A stretch of DNA of 19,184 nt from positions 1-19,184 of the forward strand of contig NHZP01000163.1 of NCBI GenBank assembly GCA_003313425.1. The letters run 5' to 3'. This document shows positions 1-8,998 of this stretch, one piece after another. Position numbers and translations under genes: made by a program. The first letter of the stretch is position 1; each line of letters opens with the position of its first letter. Origin of the DNA: Pseudopyrenochaeta lycopersici (taxonomy: Eukaryota > Ascomycota > Dothideomycetes > Pleosporales > Pseudopyrenochaetaceae). The notes under the pieces are model-generated. The model saw only the letters and a program-made list of their open reading frames with translations, was not told the DNA's origin and made no database searches.

Positions 1-1
1 T

Positions 2-336
2 GCATTAAACTATGTTATATTCGTCGCAAACGAGAGAGTAATTATCTGTACCCCCTGCTGCACCGCAGTACCTGTTACAGGCTTAGATACTCACCTGCGA
101 ACCTGCCACCGCGTACCTCTCAAGCTGCGGCGAATGACGATAGCACGATTTGATAACCTGCCTGCTGCACAATCCTTTAATGATCTAGCGCCTCGAAAGG
201 ATGGATCGACGCTACTCTCTACCTTCCTCCACCTGCACCCGGATTTTATTGTCCATGCTGTACAGATTTTAGGACTATTAACTGGCGTCAGATGAAAAGA
301 CATGCGAAGGTGGAACATGAGATCAGCGCTCCCTGA
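2..336 (+). pseudogene. Copy 1 N-terminal double zinc finger remnant
   Basis: This is the OrsD (DUF3505)-like N-terminus of copy 1. The first half reads in frame 2 with VIICTPC and THLRTCH (C-x2-C...H-x4-H). The second half reads in frame 1 with FYCPCCTDF and KRHAKVEH (C-x2-C-x12-H-x4-H). The frame change falls around 212-222. The same paired-finger layout opens copies 2 and 3, which is why I read it as the start of the same gene and not as an independent ORF. A DNA-binding role is inferred from the family. The left window edge removes any start codon. Confidence 0.65.
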
Positions 337-819
337 GTGCGATCAAGATCAATCCAGATACAAATGTTACCTGCAGAGCTGGACGAAGAACTGGCCAAAA
401 TACTGGGTAGTAACCCTGGACAACAGCTCTAGCCAGCAAGAGATCCATACACAACCGCAATCTACAAGGGAAAAGGAGTACCTAACGCGAATGGATGATG
501 ATGAAGAAGAAGAACAGCGGTTTGATGGGGAGCTCGGCACGATCGCTCTAGACGCCAGAGCTAGAGCACGACGAGAACACCGAGTGGCTTCGGGGCTGTG
601 AATGGCCGACATGGTTTGCTCACAAGCCTGTTCATCTTATCGTCGCAGCTGCAGCATTGCCCTCCGCGAAAACATTAGAGGATCTCCAACTAGGCCTTTG
701 GAATGGTTTCGAGTGCGTAAGCCCAGCATCGACAGAGAGGATTATTTGGAAAATACTAGAGGCCAGCAAGATCGTGTTTCAGCGATGCGAGATGACACTC
801 CAGCAGACTCCGGCGTGTT

Positions 820-1998
820 TTGCGTTGCTGGCTTCGGAGCTGGACCCCTTCTTTCCTTCCCTACCCATTCGAGCTGCCTCAACGCGAACAGACCCGACGA
901 AGATATTACATCATCCACGAGCGGTTCCTGTGCTACATATTCCGAATCCTAGCACTGTCGCGTAGCATAAGAGAGCCCACAAGCGTAATCTCTGGGTTGC
1001 AGCTGACTACAGCTCAGCTAGCTATGATGAACCATATCTGGGACCATCTTTCTGTTGTCAGCCAGCAGGCAGACTGCGGGGTATTGCTCCAACCATCACT
1101 AGATGGTGTCCACGAGAATCTATTCCGGCTTCTTGTCATGTTTTGGACGGACCAGTCGCACGATGGAAACATGAGCCGTAGTGCTATCATACATTTTTCT
1201 GGGGTTTTAGGAATTCATCCTATAGAACTATGTTTCCGTAAACCCTATGATTATACGCCATTCATATCAGCGCTCTTGTGGGTGGGACGTCTAATCATAC
1301 TCGAGTACGCCCTCCCGCTTGCACCATATAATCATCTCAAAGTTCCTTGGCCTGAGCGCACTACCTACGCCGACCAAGCACAGCGATTGCGTGAGCACAT
1401 CCGACCTAGATATCTTCAACGAGGAAGCCTTGCACCGGCCGGTTACCTCATTGAACGGCTCCAGCATGGACGAGCGATTGCTAGGCGCGAGGGCCCTCGA
1501 ACGAACATATCCTGGTCTCCGGATGGCTTAACGCTACATATTGCCGACATCAAGGTTCACATGCGACAATTTCGAGAAACGATCCACAGCGTTATAGCAG
1601 GTTTGCAGAGTCTTGCACAAGAGCTCCTTTTCGATTGGTGGCCAGACATCCAGCTCGATTCCGTGCAAGATAATCTTGCGACTCACCGCCCTGGGTTCTC
1701 GTTTCTAACACACCCCTCTAACAAACTCCAGGGGTCTTTCCGCGCTGTGGATAGACTGGCATTCTCAGAGCAAGGCGGGTGTTCACTAGAGACAAACAGA
1801 GGAAGGCTTAAGCTGAAGCAGTACCTAAAGAAATGCGACAAGTTTGTTCGTCTACTTTACGCAGCAATGCACATGACGGATGGCATGCCAGCGCGTGGGG
1901 AAGAGTTTAGGGTGTTACGCTGGGCCGATACAGTCTCCGTGCGCCGAAATATCTTTATCTACAAAGGAAGGATAATACTTGTTTTTTGCGTACAATAA
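820..1998 (+). pseudogene. Copy 1 central segment: core-binding and first half of recombinase-like domain
   Basis: A 392-codon open stretch. Homology to copy 2 begins only about codon 20 (the pattern Y-x3-HERFLCYIFRI against Y-x3-VKFICYMLRI), so the upstream codons belong to another frame. It ends just past the first recombinase-like box, HMTDGMPARGEEF (Arg at 1894-1896), and the RNIFIYKGRII strand. Reading leaves the homologous frame at a run of six T (1982-1987). With five T the product continues as VFAYNKAN, matching RYHKSQ of copy 2. It is probably not expressed as a separate protein. Confidence 0.6.
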
Positions 1999-3016
1999 AG
2001 CAAACACGAACACTAACAATTCCTTTTACATTGTGCGCTCTCCCTGTCCTTTAGTCCAAAGGATCCTTTACGTGTACCTCGTATATATACGCCCGTTCTG
2101 CAGGCTTGTTAGCCGAAATCTAAGGCCCTGTTCTAAAAGTTCGACAAACCCTTACTTATTCAGCACGCACGAGAGCGCAACAGCATGCCTTACCTCGGAT
2201 CAGGCTCACTCGAGCCTAAAAAGTTCAACAGCTGGATGTTCCACTCCCATGACTACTAGTCTATACAGGCAAATAGCGGTCAGCATCGCCAAGAAGCACC
2301 TCCCAGCTCTTGTTACACCATTTGACCCTAACACGCCTAAAGATTATAATGGCTTCCTCCAGCTTCTTTCTTTTCAAACAGGTCACAGACCAGTCACCCA
2401 TGCCAGTGCATATGCGCTTGAGCATGGATTTCCGACCAAACTCCAACCAGATCTTATCGACCGATACCTCGTGAACAGTCACATGTGGCACGAGTTTACA
2501 TTAACCCGAGAAGAGGACGTTCTAGATTATAGTCTAGCAGCTGCACACTATGACCCAAGCAGTACCTCGCGAGTCAGCTATTGCCCAGACAACGTCACTC
2601 TAAGGACGCCAGAGTGTGTCACACCTGAGACGAGCGATGTAGATTCATCAGATAGAGCCTCGCCTACACGGACCCGAGATCAAAGACAAAAAAGAGGGAA
2701 GAAGCGACAAAGAGAAATTGAGAGTTGTAGTCCTCTAACAAGAAAGATTCATATTATGCAGCGACAATTGCACAATCTTGTCCAAGAACGCGCTACGTCA
2801 AAGAGAAAACGAGCTTCATACCAACATACCAGCCGAGATTACGGAGAGTCTAATTCAGTAACCGAGCTAGAGAACAGTGATTTGGAAGATAGAAGAGTGC
2901 TTCAGGCAGGGAGTGGAGTTCTATATGTACATAAAAAGGGTGTGAAGCGCAAAGTCTACAATTCAGAAGCGCACAGTACTCGCCCTTCAAGATCTAATAA
3001 GCGGAGGAAAGGTTAG
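1979..3016 (+). pseudogene. Copy 1 3' segment: recombinase-like catalytic half plus basic tail
   Basis: An open frame whose homologous part starts about 1988. It carries YNKAN (Lys 1997-1999), YLVYIRPF (matching YLVYLQLF of copy 2), LYRQIAVSIAK (Arg 2267-2269, matching DYRHTAVGIGR) and TGHRPVTHASAYA. In the last, His and Tyr are nine residues apart, the spacing seen in tyrosine recombinases. A segment like HMWHEF matches LWHRFLGL and MEWHAFLQI downstream. The last 130 or so residues are Ser-, Lys- and Arg-rich (QKRGKKRQRE, SNKRRKG), a likely nuclear-localisation tail. No Walker A or DECH motif occurs before the TAG at 3014-3016. A helicase-less family member is possible, as is loss of the helicase half. 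Confidence 0.6.
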
Positions 3017-3296
3017 TATATAGATCCTATAACGCTACTCTGCTCTAAACCTAGTACCAAGATAAGGCCAGGGGTGAGGCCTTCCTGAGAGGATAGGGGT
3101 TTCCGTACCCGAATGGTGCCCGAATAGGCTTAAAGAATGGAATATTTAGGGGCTCTATTTTTACGGCGAAAGTTGTACACTACAGTCACTTTTTTTTATT
3201 AAACTTTTTATACAAAAACTACTTACTAGCATCTAGAGATTCTTATTTTATAACTTGCAGCCCTAAACAGTAACGTGTATACTAAGATAGGGTTAG
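3017..3296. other. AT-rich spacer between copies 1 and 2
   Basis: No coding potential that I can support. It holds a small inverted repeat (AAGGCC at 3064-3069 and GGCCTT at 3078-3083) and an AT-rich stretch (about 3187-3218, with a T8 run and TTTTTATAC) that could serve copy 1 polyadenylation or copy 2 transcription. It ends in the telomere-like motif listed next. Any promoter or terminator role is a guess. Confidence 0.5.
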
Positions 3297-3310
3297 GGTT
3301 TACCCCTAAA
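3285..3310 (+). repeat. Interstitial telomere-like motif with fold-back
   Basis: The sequence reads AGATAGGGTTAGGGTTT and then ACCCCTAAA. TTAGGG (3294-3299) is thus followed within four bases by CCCCTAA (3303-3309) on the same strand. The motif lies at the junction between the oldest gene remnant and the next gene unit. It is short enough to be chance, but its position is suggestive of an old telomere or a telomere-telomere joint. Confidence 0.45.
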
Positions 3311-3770
3311 TATAGAGTTCTGCTGGGACGCACGGATCCCAGTCGCTCGATCAACAACAACATCACAGACAGAGAGCAGCGCAGAAAATCAGCCTACACG
3401 CTTATCGCAGTCAATCGAAGACTCTATATGTTTTCTTGAAGAGTATGGCGTTATTATCTGCAAGCAGCATGCGACTGCCGTACAAAATCTTGATGTACAT
3501 CTACAGAAGCATCACACTGTAGAACGCGAGACGCGCAAAGCAATCGTTGAACGCTATCAGGACAAGCAGATTAAGAGCCCGCAGGATGTCGAGTTACCGG
3601 GACCGCTGGGGCCGCCGATTCAAGAACTTGGGGAGCCGCTTGATGGCTTCCGCTGTGAAGAAGAATATTGTGGTGACATAACTACTAATTTAAATGTACT
3701 AAAGATACATCTAAAAAAATCCACCAGCAATCATGGAAAGGCGAGACAAGTTCGCTATATGAAAAAGTAA
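3297..3770 (+). pseudogene. Copy 2 5' segment: paired zinc fingers
   Basis: Frame 3 is open from 3297 to TAA 3768-3770 with no ATG until its last codons. The first finger is ICKQH...VHLQKHH, a C-x2-H...H-x4-H arrangement also seen in copy 3 (CKSH...HLDTKH). The second starts FRCEEEYC (Cys 3654-3656 and 3669-3671) and reaches IHLKK at 3708-3716. In this frame the second His is missing; frame 2 restores it as HLKKIH (H-x4-H). The true gene therefore leaves frame 3 in the A run. The start could be non-ATG, lost, or on an upstream exon that I cannot see. Confidence 0.65.
3713..3719 (+). other. A7 run at the frameshift in copy 2 (possible slippery heptamer)
   Basis: In the zinc-finger frame the codons are CTA AAA AAA, so the run reads A AAA AAA, the X XXY YYZ form of a -1 slippery site. 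A -1 shift here continues as ATC CAC CAG CAA..., giving IHQQSWKGE, which matches the HGWKGD segment of copy 3. One missing A (mutation or sequencing error) gives the same result and is the simpler explanation. Confidence 0.6.
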
Positions 3771-6361
3771 AAGTTCAGACGTTCTTTCGTAATGGAGGAC
3801 AGCAGCGATATTTTATTGTTAATGTAGGAGGTAGTACTGGCGGTTTGGTGGTTTCCCGTGAAGTGGCAGATGTGGTAGAGCATCGGCTCGCGCAATGGAA
3901 CGCAACGAAACAGATTCTCAAGGAAAGAGCGCAGGTTATGGAAGAGGAAATAGCAAAGACAGACAGGACTGGCTGGTTCAGTCGGACAGGGTGGCCGGAA
4001 CATTTTGCGAATCGTAATCTGGTACATCTTGCTCATCAGATCCGACTACCCGACCGAGGTGATACGAAGCTTAAGCTTGCAGCAGAGCTAGTCGAGCGAC
4101 TAATAGAAAGAAGCGTAAAGGGGCTATCAACACTTGCACGAGAGACAAGACGATGGCTGAAGAGCGCGCAGCGGAAAGAGCCCGACCCGCGACCGCTCGC
4201 TCGACTGCAAAACCCGGAGAGTCAGGCACGATATGCGAGCTACATGGTTAAGTTTATCTGCTACATGCTGCGTATCATCGCCGACGAAGAGAGGATGGTT
4301 CAGCGTGGCTATGGTATAGATAATGGCCGCGATGATGATAGTGATGGCGATAGCGTCGTGTCTGACAGTAGTGTGGATTTCAAGTCCCAGTCAGATCGAA
4401 CGGGAAGCGACGCCGAAAGCGATGACAATGACCGCCCGCGCCGTAGCAAGAAGAAGAAGAAGAATGGCATAGATATGATGAAGGATGCACGCGAGCTATT
4501 CTGTTGGCACGGCGAGCAGAAGGAACTGGCGATACGGCTGTGGGACTGGCTAGACAAGGACCCCGAGGAGAATAGAGAAGCTCAGCTTGACGCACTGCTA
4601 GAGGTATTTGCATCGTTTATATTTCACAACTCAGGCGACCGGCCGCTTAGTAGTGGGTTGATTCATTTTCTAGCCGTTATGGGTATTGACGCGGATATGG
4701 GGCGCTTACGCACTGCGAAGAACTATTCGTACATGCTGGCTGGAGTCGTATACTGCATACGCGTGCTTGGCGTAGAAAAGCTACTGCCGTCAGCACTCCG
4801 CGAAGAAAATTCAGACAGAGAGCGTAAACGCTTCTTAAAGATGAGAAAGCAGTATCTTGCCGACGGCGCGTATAGCCTGATGAGCGAGGCTATCAACATG
4901 TTGGCGTATGGGAAGTTTGTTGCGCTCGCAGCGGGCAATTCTGGCAATGCGTACTGGTCAGAGGATAAGACGATTTTTTATCTCAACGGCCGACCGATTT
5001 ATATCAGCCGCTTTCGCACTATGGCACAGAACATTGTCGCCGAGGCAGAGAGTATGCTGTGGCAAGAGCTGCTCTGGGTTGCGGGGGAGAGCGATCGATT
5101 TACTATCGCACTTGAGCGACTCGTTGACGATGTTACGTTTACTCGGCGAGGGGAGTCTTTTATTAATAATGCTGAGAATCAGCTGAATAACGGACTCAAG
5201 TGGATGCTCACACAGGCTGAGCAGAGCGGAGAGGGCCGTAGGCTTCAGTCGAGCGACGGGAAGTGGAAGGTAAAGCAGGTAAAGCGGTATCTGCGTTTGC
5301 TCAATCGCTTCTTGGAGCTACTGCTGCTGTGTGTGCATGTGACATCTGGGCAACCGGGCCGTGGATCTGAGGTAACGACAATGCGGCATCGGAACGGGTC
5401 GCTGCAGGACCGCAATATCTTCATTATGGACGGACAGGTGATGACTGTGGTCCGCTATCACAAGTCGCAGTCACAGTGGGACAAGCCGAAGATCGTGCCG
5501 CGCTTTCTTCCGCCGCGGTTGGGGCAAATTATGGTGGTGTACTTGGTATACTTGCAGCTGTTTCAGGAATATCTTACTGTAGAGGTGCTGGGCGGCAATA
5601 TGAACGACTATGTATGGGCGGATGAGCAGGGACCGTGGGGGACGGATCGACTCACGCGTGTGCTCAAGCGAGAGACAGGTAAGAGGCTGGGCGTAGAATT
5701 GCATACGCTAGACTATCGACACACGGCAGTTGGCATCGGCAGAGTTGTTGTAGGAGAGTCGTTTAGCAGAGGGTATCAAGACGAGGTTGGGGAAATTGAG
5801 GAGGCAGAGGTAGACGAGGCGGACGAAGACATCATCGAACTACAGAACGCGCGGTCGACCGTAATAGGGGTAGGGAACTACAGCGTGCCGATTGATATTA
5901 TCAAGCATCTCAGCATACGCTCGATCGAGGCGTTCCGGCCGCTGAGTACGCTGTGGCATCGCTTCTTGGGGCTTAAAGGGCGGAAGGATGATCAAGAGGT
6001 ATGGTTAGGCGGCACCGGTACGGCAAAAAAGCGGCTAGAGCGGAGTGACGAGGATGAAGGTCGAGACGAAAGGCTTGTTATGCGGCCGAAAGAGACGCGA
6101 ATGGAAGATGAGAGAAAAGATGCGGTCCGCGGGGCGATGCAGCAGGTGCTAGGTCGAGAGGACGTAGGGTTTCGATCTGTACAGCAGGAGCAGGCAATAC
6201 GTGCTGTGCTCGATGGGCAGACACCGCTGGTAGTCGTGCTCCCGACGGGTGGGGGTAAGAGCTTGCTGTTTACTGTGCCGGCTTGTATAGAGAAAAATGG
6301 AGTAACGGTAGTTGTAGTACCGTATCGAGCGCTTATCACGGACTTGGTAGAACGCATATAA
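3719..6361 (+). pseudogene. Copy 2 main segment: recombinase-like domain and first half of helicase
   Basis: Frame 2 is open from the A run to TAA 6359-6361. Homology to copy 3 starts at once (WKG, then VQTFF and RYFIV), so the true segment starts at the frameshift and not at the first available start-like codon near 3845. It contains the TGWFSRTGWPEHF motif, a Ser/Asp and Lys5 linker, HVTSGQPGRGSE (recombinase box I-like, Arg 5360-5362), RYHKSQ (Lys), LDYRHTAVGIGR (Arg 5717-5719) and GVGNYSVP (Tyr 5879-5881; the position nine before it is Arg, not His). Helicase motif 0 FRSVQQEQAI, Walker A LPTGGGKS and motif Ia VVVVPYRALITDL follow. The TAA interrupts the segment just after motif Ia. Confidence 0.75.
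6359..6361 (+). other. In-frame nonsense codon TAA inside the copy 2 helicase
   Basis: LVERI-stop-ACEIDCIEW aligns without a gap to MKERC-E-QLGIVSAEW of copy 3, and the same frame carries on through DECH. A single change from CAA, GAA or AAA explains it. CAA to TAA would be the CpA-to-TpA change typical of repeat-induced point mutation, but one site cannot establish that. Confidence 0.7.
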
Positions 6362-7405
6362 GCGTGCGAAATTGACTGTATAGAGTGGAAGCACGGCGAG
6401 AGCAACCCGGCATCGATTGTAGTCGTCAGCGCAGACGTAGCAGGCGACATAACAAGCAACGGGAATTTTGTTAGCTACGCAGGGATGTTGAACAGCAAGG
6501 GAATACTGCGGCGGGTCGTTGTGGACGAGTGTCATCTTATCTTTACAGCAAGTGACTGGCGACAGAAGCTGGCGATGCTGAAGAATTTGCGGTTGTTGCT
6601 GTGCCCGCTGGTACTGCTCACAGCAACACTGCCGCCGACGCGAGAGGGAGAGCTGGACAGAAGCATGATGATTCGGTGCGCGAGGTATATTCGAGCAAGC
6701 ACGGTACGGCCGAATACGCGCTACTTTGTGTTATGGTGCGAGCGCGACAAGCTGGACGAGACGGCACTTATTATGTGCAGGCGACAACAGCGATTGCTAC
6801 TGCATCGAGGGGAAAAGGGGGTGGTATACTGTCGGAGCAAACAGCAGTGTGACGATATGGCAGAGGCGCTAGGGTGTCTAAGCTATCACGCCGACGTACT
6901 TGACCGTGCAGGGCGGTTAGCAGAGTGGCTCGAGAAGGGCGGACTTATTGTAGCTACGTCGGCGCTGGGAACAGGGGTTGATTACCCCGGGATTCTGTAT
7001 ATACTACACGTAGGGATGTCGTGGAGCATGATTGACTACGCGCAAGAGAGTGGACGTGGAGGGCGAGGCGGGGAACGGGTTGACTCGGTGGTGCTGGTGG
7101 CGCAGGGTGAGGTAGAGGAGACGATGAAACAAAAGAGCGAGGACTTGGACGTGCAGGCAGTAGGCTTATTTTTAATAGGCAGCGGGTGTCGACGGGGGCT
7201 GATGAGCAGCTATCTTGACAGACAGCAGGTTAGCTGTAACGATATCGAGTCGGCTGGGTGCGACCGTTGTGGAGAGGGGCTGAGAGAGTGGCTGGATGAG
7301 CAAGAGAAGGCGAGCAGGGAGTGGCAGACGGTGCGAGAGAAGATGGATGAGCTTCGGCATGGGTGTGTTATATGCTGGGTGCTTGGACAAGGGATAGGGG
7401 AATAA
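6362..7405 (+). pseudogene. Copy 2 second half of helicase and RecQ zinc-binding region
   Basis: This continues frame 2 after the first stop. The first ATG is at 6485, only 13 codons before DECH, so translation from there would lack the ATP-binding Walker A. Visible: VVVDECHLI (motif II), LTATLPP (III), GVVYCRSKQQCDDM and YHA (IV), IVATSALGTGVDYPGI (V), QESGRGGRGG (VI), then GCRRGL...SCNDIESAGCDRC, the four-Cys zinc site of RecQ proteins. It ends at TAA 7403-7405 within the first Cys pair region (GCVIC) of the C-terminal Cys-rich domain. It is probably non-functional alone. Confidence 0.7.
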
Positions 7406-7729
7406 GAGGGTGTATGGACAGAGCACCGTACGATGCAGTGTACTGCGTACGATGGAGCAAGTGGGAGAGAAGTAGATGCGTTTCGGCGGAAGATTTGGGA
7501 TAAGGGAGGTATTCACAGCTGCAGGCGGTGCTGGGTAAGTCAAAAGTACTGCGCAACAGGGGAAGATGATAAGGCGAAATGTCAATGGCCGAATGTAATT
7601 ATACCGATAGTATTTACAGCGATAGGGTTCGGCGACGGAGTAGAGGTTATACGAAAGTGTGGGTATACCGGTGATAGTACCGAGGAGTATGCGAAGTGGC
7701 TTGGGGGGCGGTATAAAGAGCGAGTTTAG
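7406..7729 (+). pseudogene. Copy 2 C-terminal Cys-rich segment
   Basis: Still in frame 2. Across the TAA the reading is GQGIGE-stop-EGVWTEHRTMQC, and the Cys-rich pattern continues as SCRRCWVSQKYC. That corresponds to SCCYDCKLPQALC in the C-terminus of copy 3. Although an ATG at 7433 opens 98 codons, the segment is best read as the tail of copy 2. It stops at TAG 7727-7729, which lies inside TTTAGGG. Confidence 0.65.
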
Positions 7730-7996
7730 GGAGAGTTTTTTAGCAACGCGATGGTAACGGCGATACAGATTGTACTACGATTTAAGTAAGAAGAAGAAGT
7801 AGAGAGCTAGAAATAGAAAAGTAAGGGAAATTAGAGATTCGTTTCTGTTAGGGACGGAAGTTTTATTTAAGCAAAGATAGTGATTCAAGTTGAGAGAAGG
7901 GCTTACGTGAGAGAAAAAGGGTCGGGGGTAGGCCCGTCCGGTGCAGAAAAAGAAGCAGAGCTTTGTAGAGAAGTAGAAAGAAAGAAGAGAAAGAAA

Positions 7997-8131
7997 AACC
8001 CGGCCGAACCGCTTAGGTTAGGGAGAGAAGAGGTAGCAAGGAGAGAAGGAAGAAACCCGGCCGAACCGCTTAGGTTAGGGAGAAAGAGGGGAAAGAAGAG
8101 AAAGAAGAAACCCGGCCGAACCGCTTAGGTC
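7997..8131 (+). repeat. Three copies of a GC-rich repeat containing TTAGG(TTAGGG)
   Basis: The core CCCGGCCGAACCGCTTAGGT begins at 7999, 8056 and 8111 (spacing 57 and 55). The first two copies continue into TAGGGAGA, so they include TTAGGTTAGGG. Purine-rich spacers separate them. A frame crossing the array yields a repeated NPAEPLRLGR peptide, which I take as a by-product. Confidence 0.85.
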
Positions 8132-8385
8132 AGGAGAAGGAAGAGAGAGCGCCCGCAAACCGCGAAACAGCAGAGAGAGGGGAGAGGATTTGGGTTCGGG
8201 CTGGATCGAAAGTCAGAAAGGCGGAAACTGACTTGCGTCCCCGTCGGAACGGAAGTCAGGGGCCGTAAGGTGTTAGAAGATGAAAAACAAACGTAGGAAG
8301 ATAATTGCTAGGTTTAGGAGATAGTTTAATAATTAGACAACCGCTTGAGGCTGGAAAGAGCGCGTACCCGGGTTCCCGTTATCCG

Positions 8386-8484
8386 TGACCCGTAACGGCG
8401 ACCCGTAACAGCGACCCGTAACAGCGACCCGTAACAGCGACCCGTAACAGCAACCCGTAATGGTAGTCCGTAACTGCAACCCGT
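8386..8484 (+). repeat. 13-bp tandem repeat, unit CGACCCGTAACAG
   Basis: About 7.6 units at exact 13-bp spacing. Units 2 to 5 (8399-8450) are identical. Unit 1 (TGACCCGTAACGG) and units 6 and 7 are degenerate. It is too short and has no spacers, so it is not a CRISPR array; it is a subtelomeric minisatellite. Confidence 0.9.
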
Positions 8485-8693
8485 TTTTTAGCAGAGAGGG
8501 AGGAATAAGAGGCGGGGAAAGCGTCTGATTTAGGAGAAGAGGAGGGTGGGTGGACTCGTTAGTGCAGAAAAGAAGTCGAGCGCAGCGGGACGAGAGGGTA
8601 AGGGCAAGGAAGAAAGGGTGGGTGGAGGGCCCGTTAGGTGTTATAAAGAGAAGAGAGGGCGGCCGTGAAGCGTAGAAGAAGGGGACGCAGCAT

Positions 8694-8728
8694 AAAGTTC
8701 CGTTGGGGTTGGAACCGAAATCAGAAAG
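8694..8728 (+). repeat. Dispersed 35-bp subtelomeric repeat, proximal copy
   Basis: Matches 14928-14962 at 32 of 35 positions by eye (AAAGTTCCGTT...GGAACCGAAATCAGAAAG). The two copies lie about 1.0 and 0.8 kb beyond the ends of gene copies 2 and 3. Confidence 0.85.
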
Positions 8729-8829
8729 ATAACACCGTAGAAGAAGAGAGATACGCGTAAGGTGTTACACGAAGAAGTATTACAAGAAAGAGAGAAGTAT
8801 ATAGAGAACCGCTAACAGCAAAGACCGAA

Positions 8830-8923
8830 GGGATTAAGGTCGTTTTTGGGGTTAATCCCCTGAAAAACCCTAGCAGTTGGGGCCTTAATCCCTAAGGTCG
8901 ATAATATCAATGGGATTAAGGTC
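8830..8923. repeat. Nested inverted-repeat element
   Basis: GGGATTAAGGTC occurs at 8830-8841 and 8912-8923, with its near inverse complement GGCCTTAATCCC at 8881-8892. Inside lies a second hairpin, GTTTTTGGGG (8842-8851), loop TTAAT, then CCCC-TG-AAAAAC (8857-8868). It may be the remains of a short non-autonomous transposon or a structured terminator. It sits just before the CT-free tract begins. Confidence 0.5.
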
Positions 8924-8998
8924 TGAACTTGCGTGGATTGCGCTGCAACTTCACAGTCTAATGCATCTAACTCCGTTGCGTTGATTGAACCAACTTTC

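Larger units (their letters stand above)
2..3016 (+). pseudogene. Copy 1: broken OrsD-type zinc-finger / tyrosine-recombinase-like gene, no helicase domain
   Basis: The left end is cut by the window edge. Frame 2 (2 to about 215) encodes a first zinc finger, C-x2-C then HLRTCH, followed by the family-like DGS segment. Frame 1 (about 220-336) encodes the second finger, CPCC...H-x4-H, ending at TGA 334-336. Frame 2 resumes (about 340-545), then frame 3 (552 to about 880) with a motif like TEWLRGCEWPTWFAH that matches copy 2 (TGWFSRTGWPEHFAN). Frame 1 follows (about 880-1987), then frame 2 to TAG 3014-3016. The recombinase-like residues are Arg 1894-1896 (PARGEE), Lys 1997-1999, Arg 2267-2269, His 2384-2386 and Tyr 2411-2413. 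After these comes a Lys/Arg-rich tail instead of a RecQ helicase. Two segments stay open for more than 1 kb, so the breaks may be fairly recent or partly sequence errors. Homology is judged by eye against the two downstream copies. Confidence 0.75.
3297..7729 (+). pseudogene. Copy 2: telomere-linked RecQ-type helicase with recombinase-like domain, disrupted
   Basis: One gene spread over four collinear open segments. Domain order: two N-terminal zinc fingers (3459-3724); an acidic/basic linker (about 4320-4470); a recombinase-like domain with Arg 5360-5362, Lys 5462-5464, Arg 5717-5719 and Tyr 5879-5881; a RecQ-type helicase with LPTGGGKS (6239-6262), DECH (6524-6535), LTATLPP and QESGRGGRGG (from 7043); a RecQ zinc-binding Cys set (GCRR...C...CDRC); and a C-terminal Cys-rich domain reaching 7729. 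Lesions: a -1 frameshift in the A run at 3713-3719, TAA at 6359-6361 and TAA at 7403-7405. The last three segments share frame 2, so the stops are single nonsense codons inside otherwise conserved sequence. No ATG is found in the zinc-finger frame, so the 5' end is also uncertain. Normal CT-containing codons are used, unlike copy 3. Confidence 0.8.
7730..8998. other. Purine-rich non-coding subtelomeric DNA 3' of copy 2
   Basis: The + strand is rich in A and G, with short tandem and dispersed repeats and no ORF that I accept. Phrases such as CCCGTCCGGTGCAGAA (7937 onward) and CGTAAGGTGTTA (8265 and 8756) recur in altered form after copy 3 (14541 and 14590). The 3' flanks of copies 2 and 3 are therefore related even though the genes themselves are divergent. 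CT is present here at ordinary frequency for C-poor DNA, unlike downstream. Confidence 0.6.

Noticed and set aside
602..952. 116-codon + strand ORF overlapping copy 1
   Set aside because: Off-frame; the frame homologous to copy 2 at this place is the neighbouring one (552 to about 880).
3064..3083. AAGGCC/GGCCTT hairpin as a terminator
   Set aside because: A 6-bp stem is too weak, and hairpin terminators are not how fungal transcripts end.
5992..6535. Overlapping - strand ORFs of 155 and 128 codons
   Set aside because: Both are antisense to the conserved helicase motifs of copy 2.
7880..8128. 82-codon + strand ORF with repeated NPAEPLRLGR
   Set aside because: It is created by the three-copy GC-rich repeat in non-coding DNA; no start context or homologous partner after copy 3.
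8386..8484. Possible CRISPR-like array
   Set aside because: Units are directly tandem at 13 bp without unique spacers, in a fungal subtelomere.
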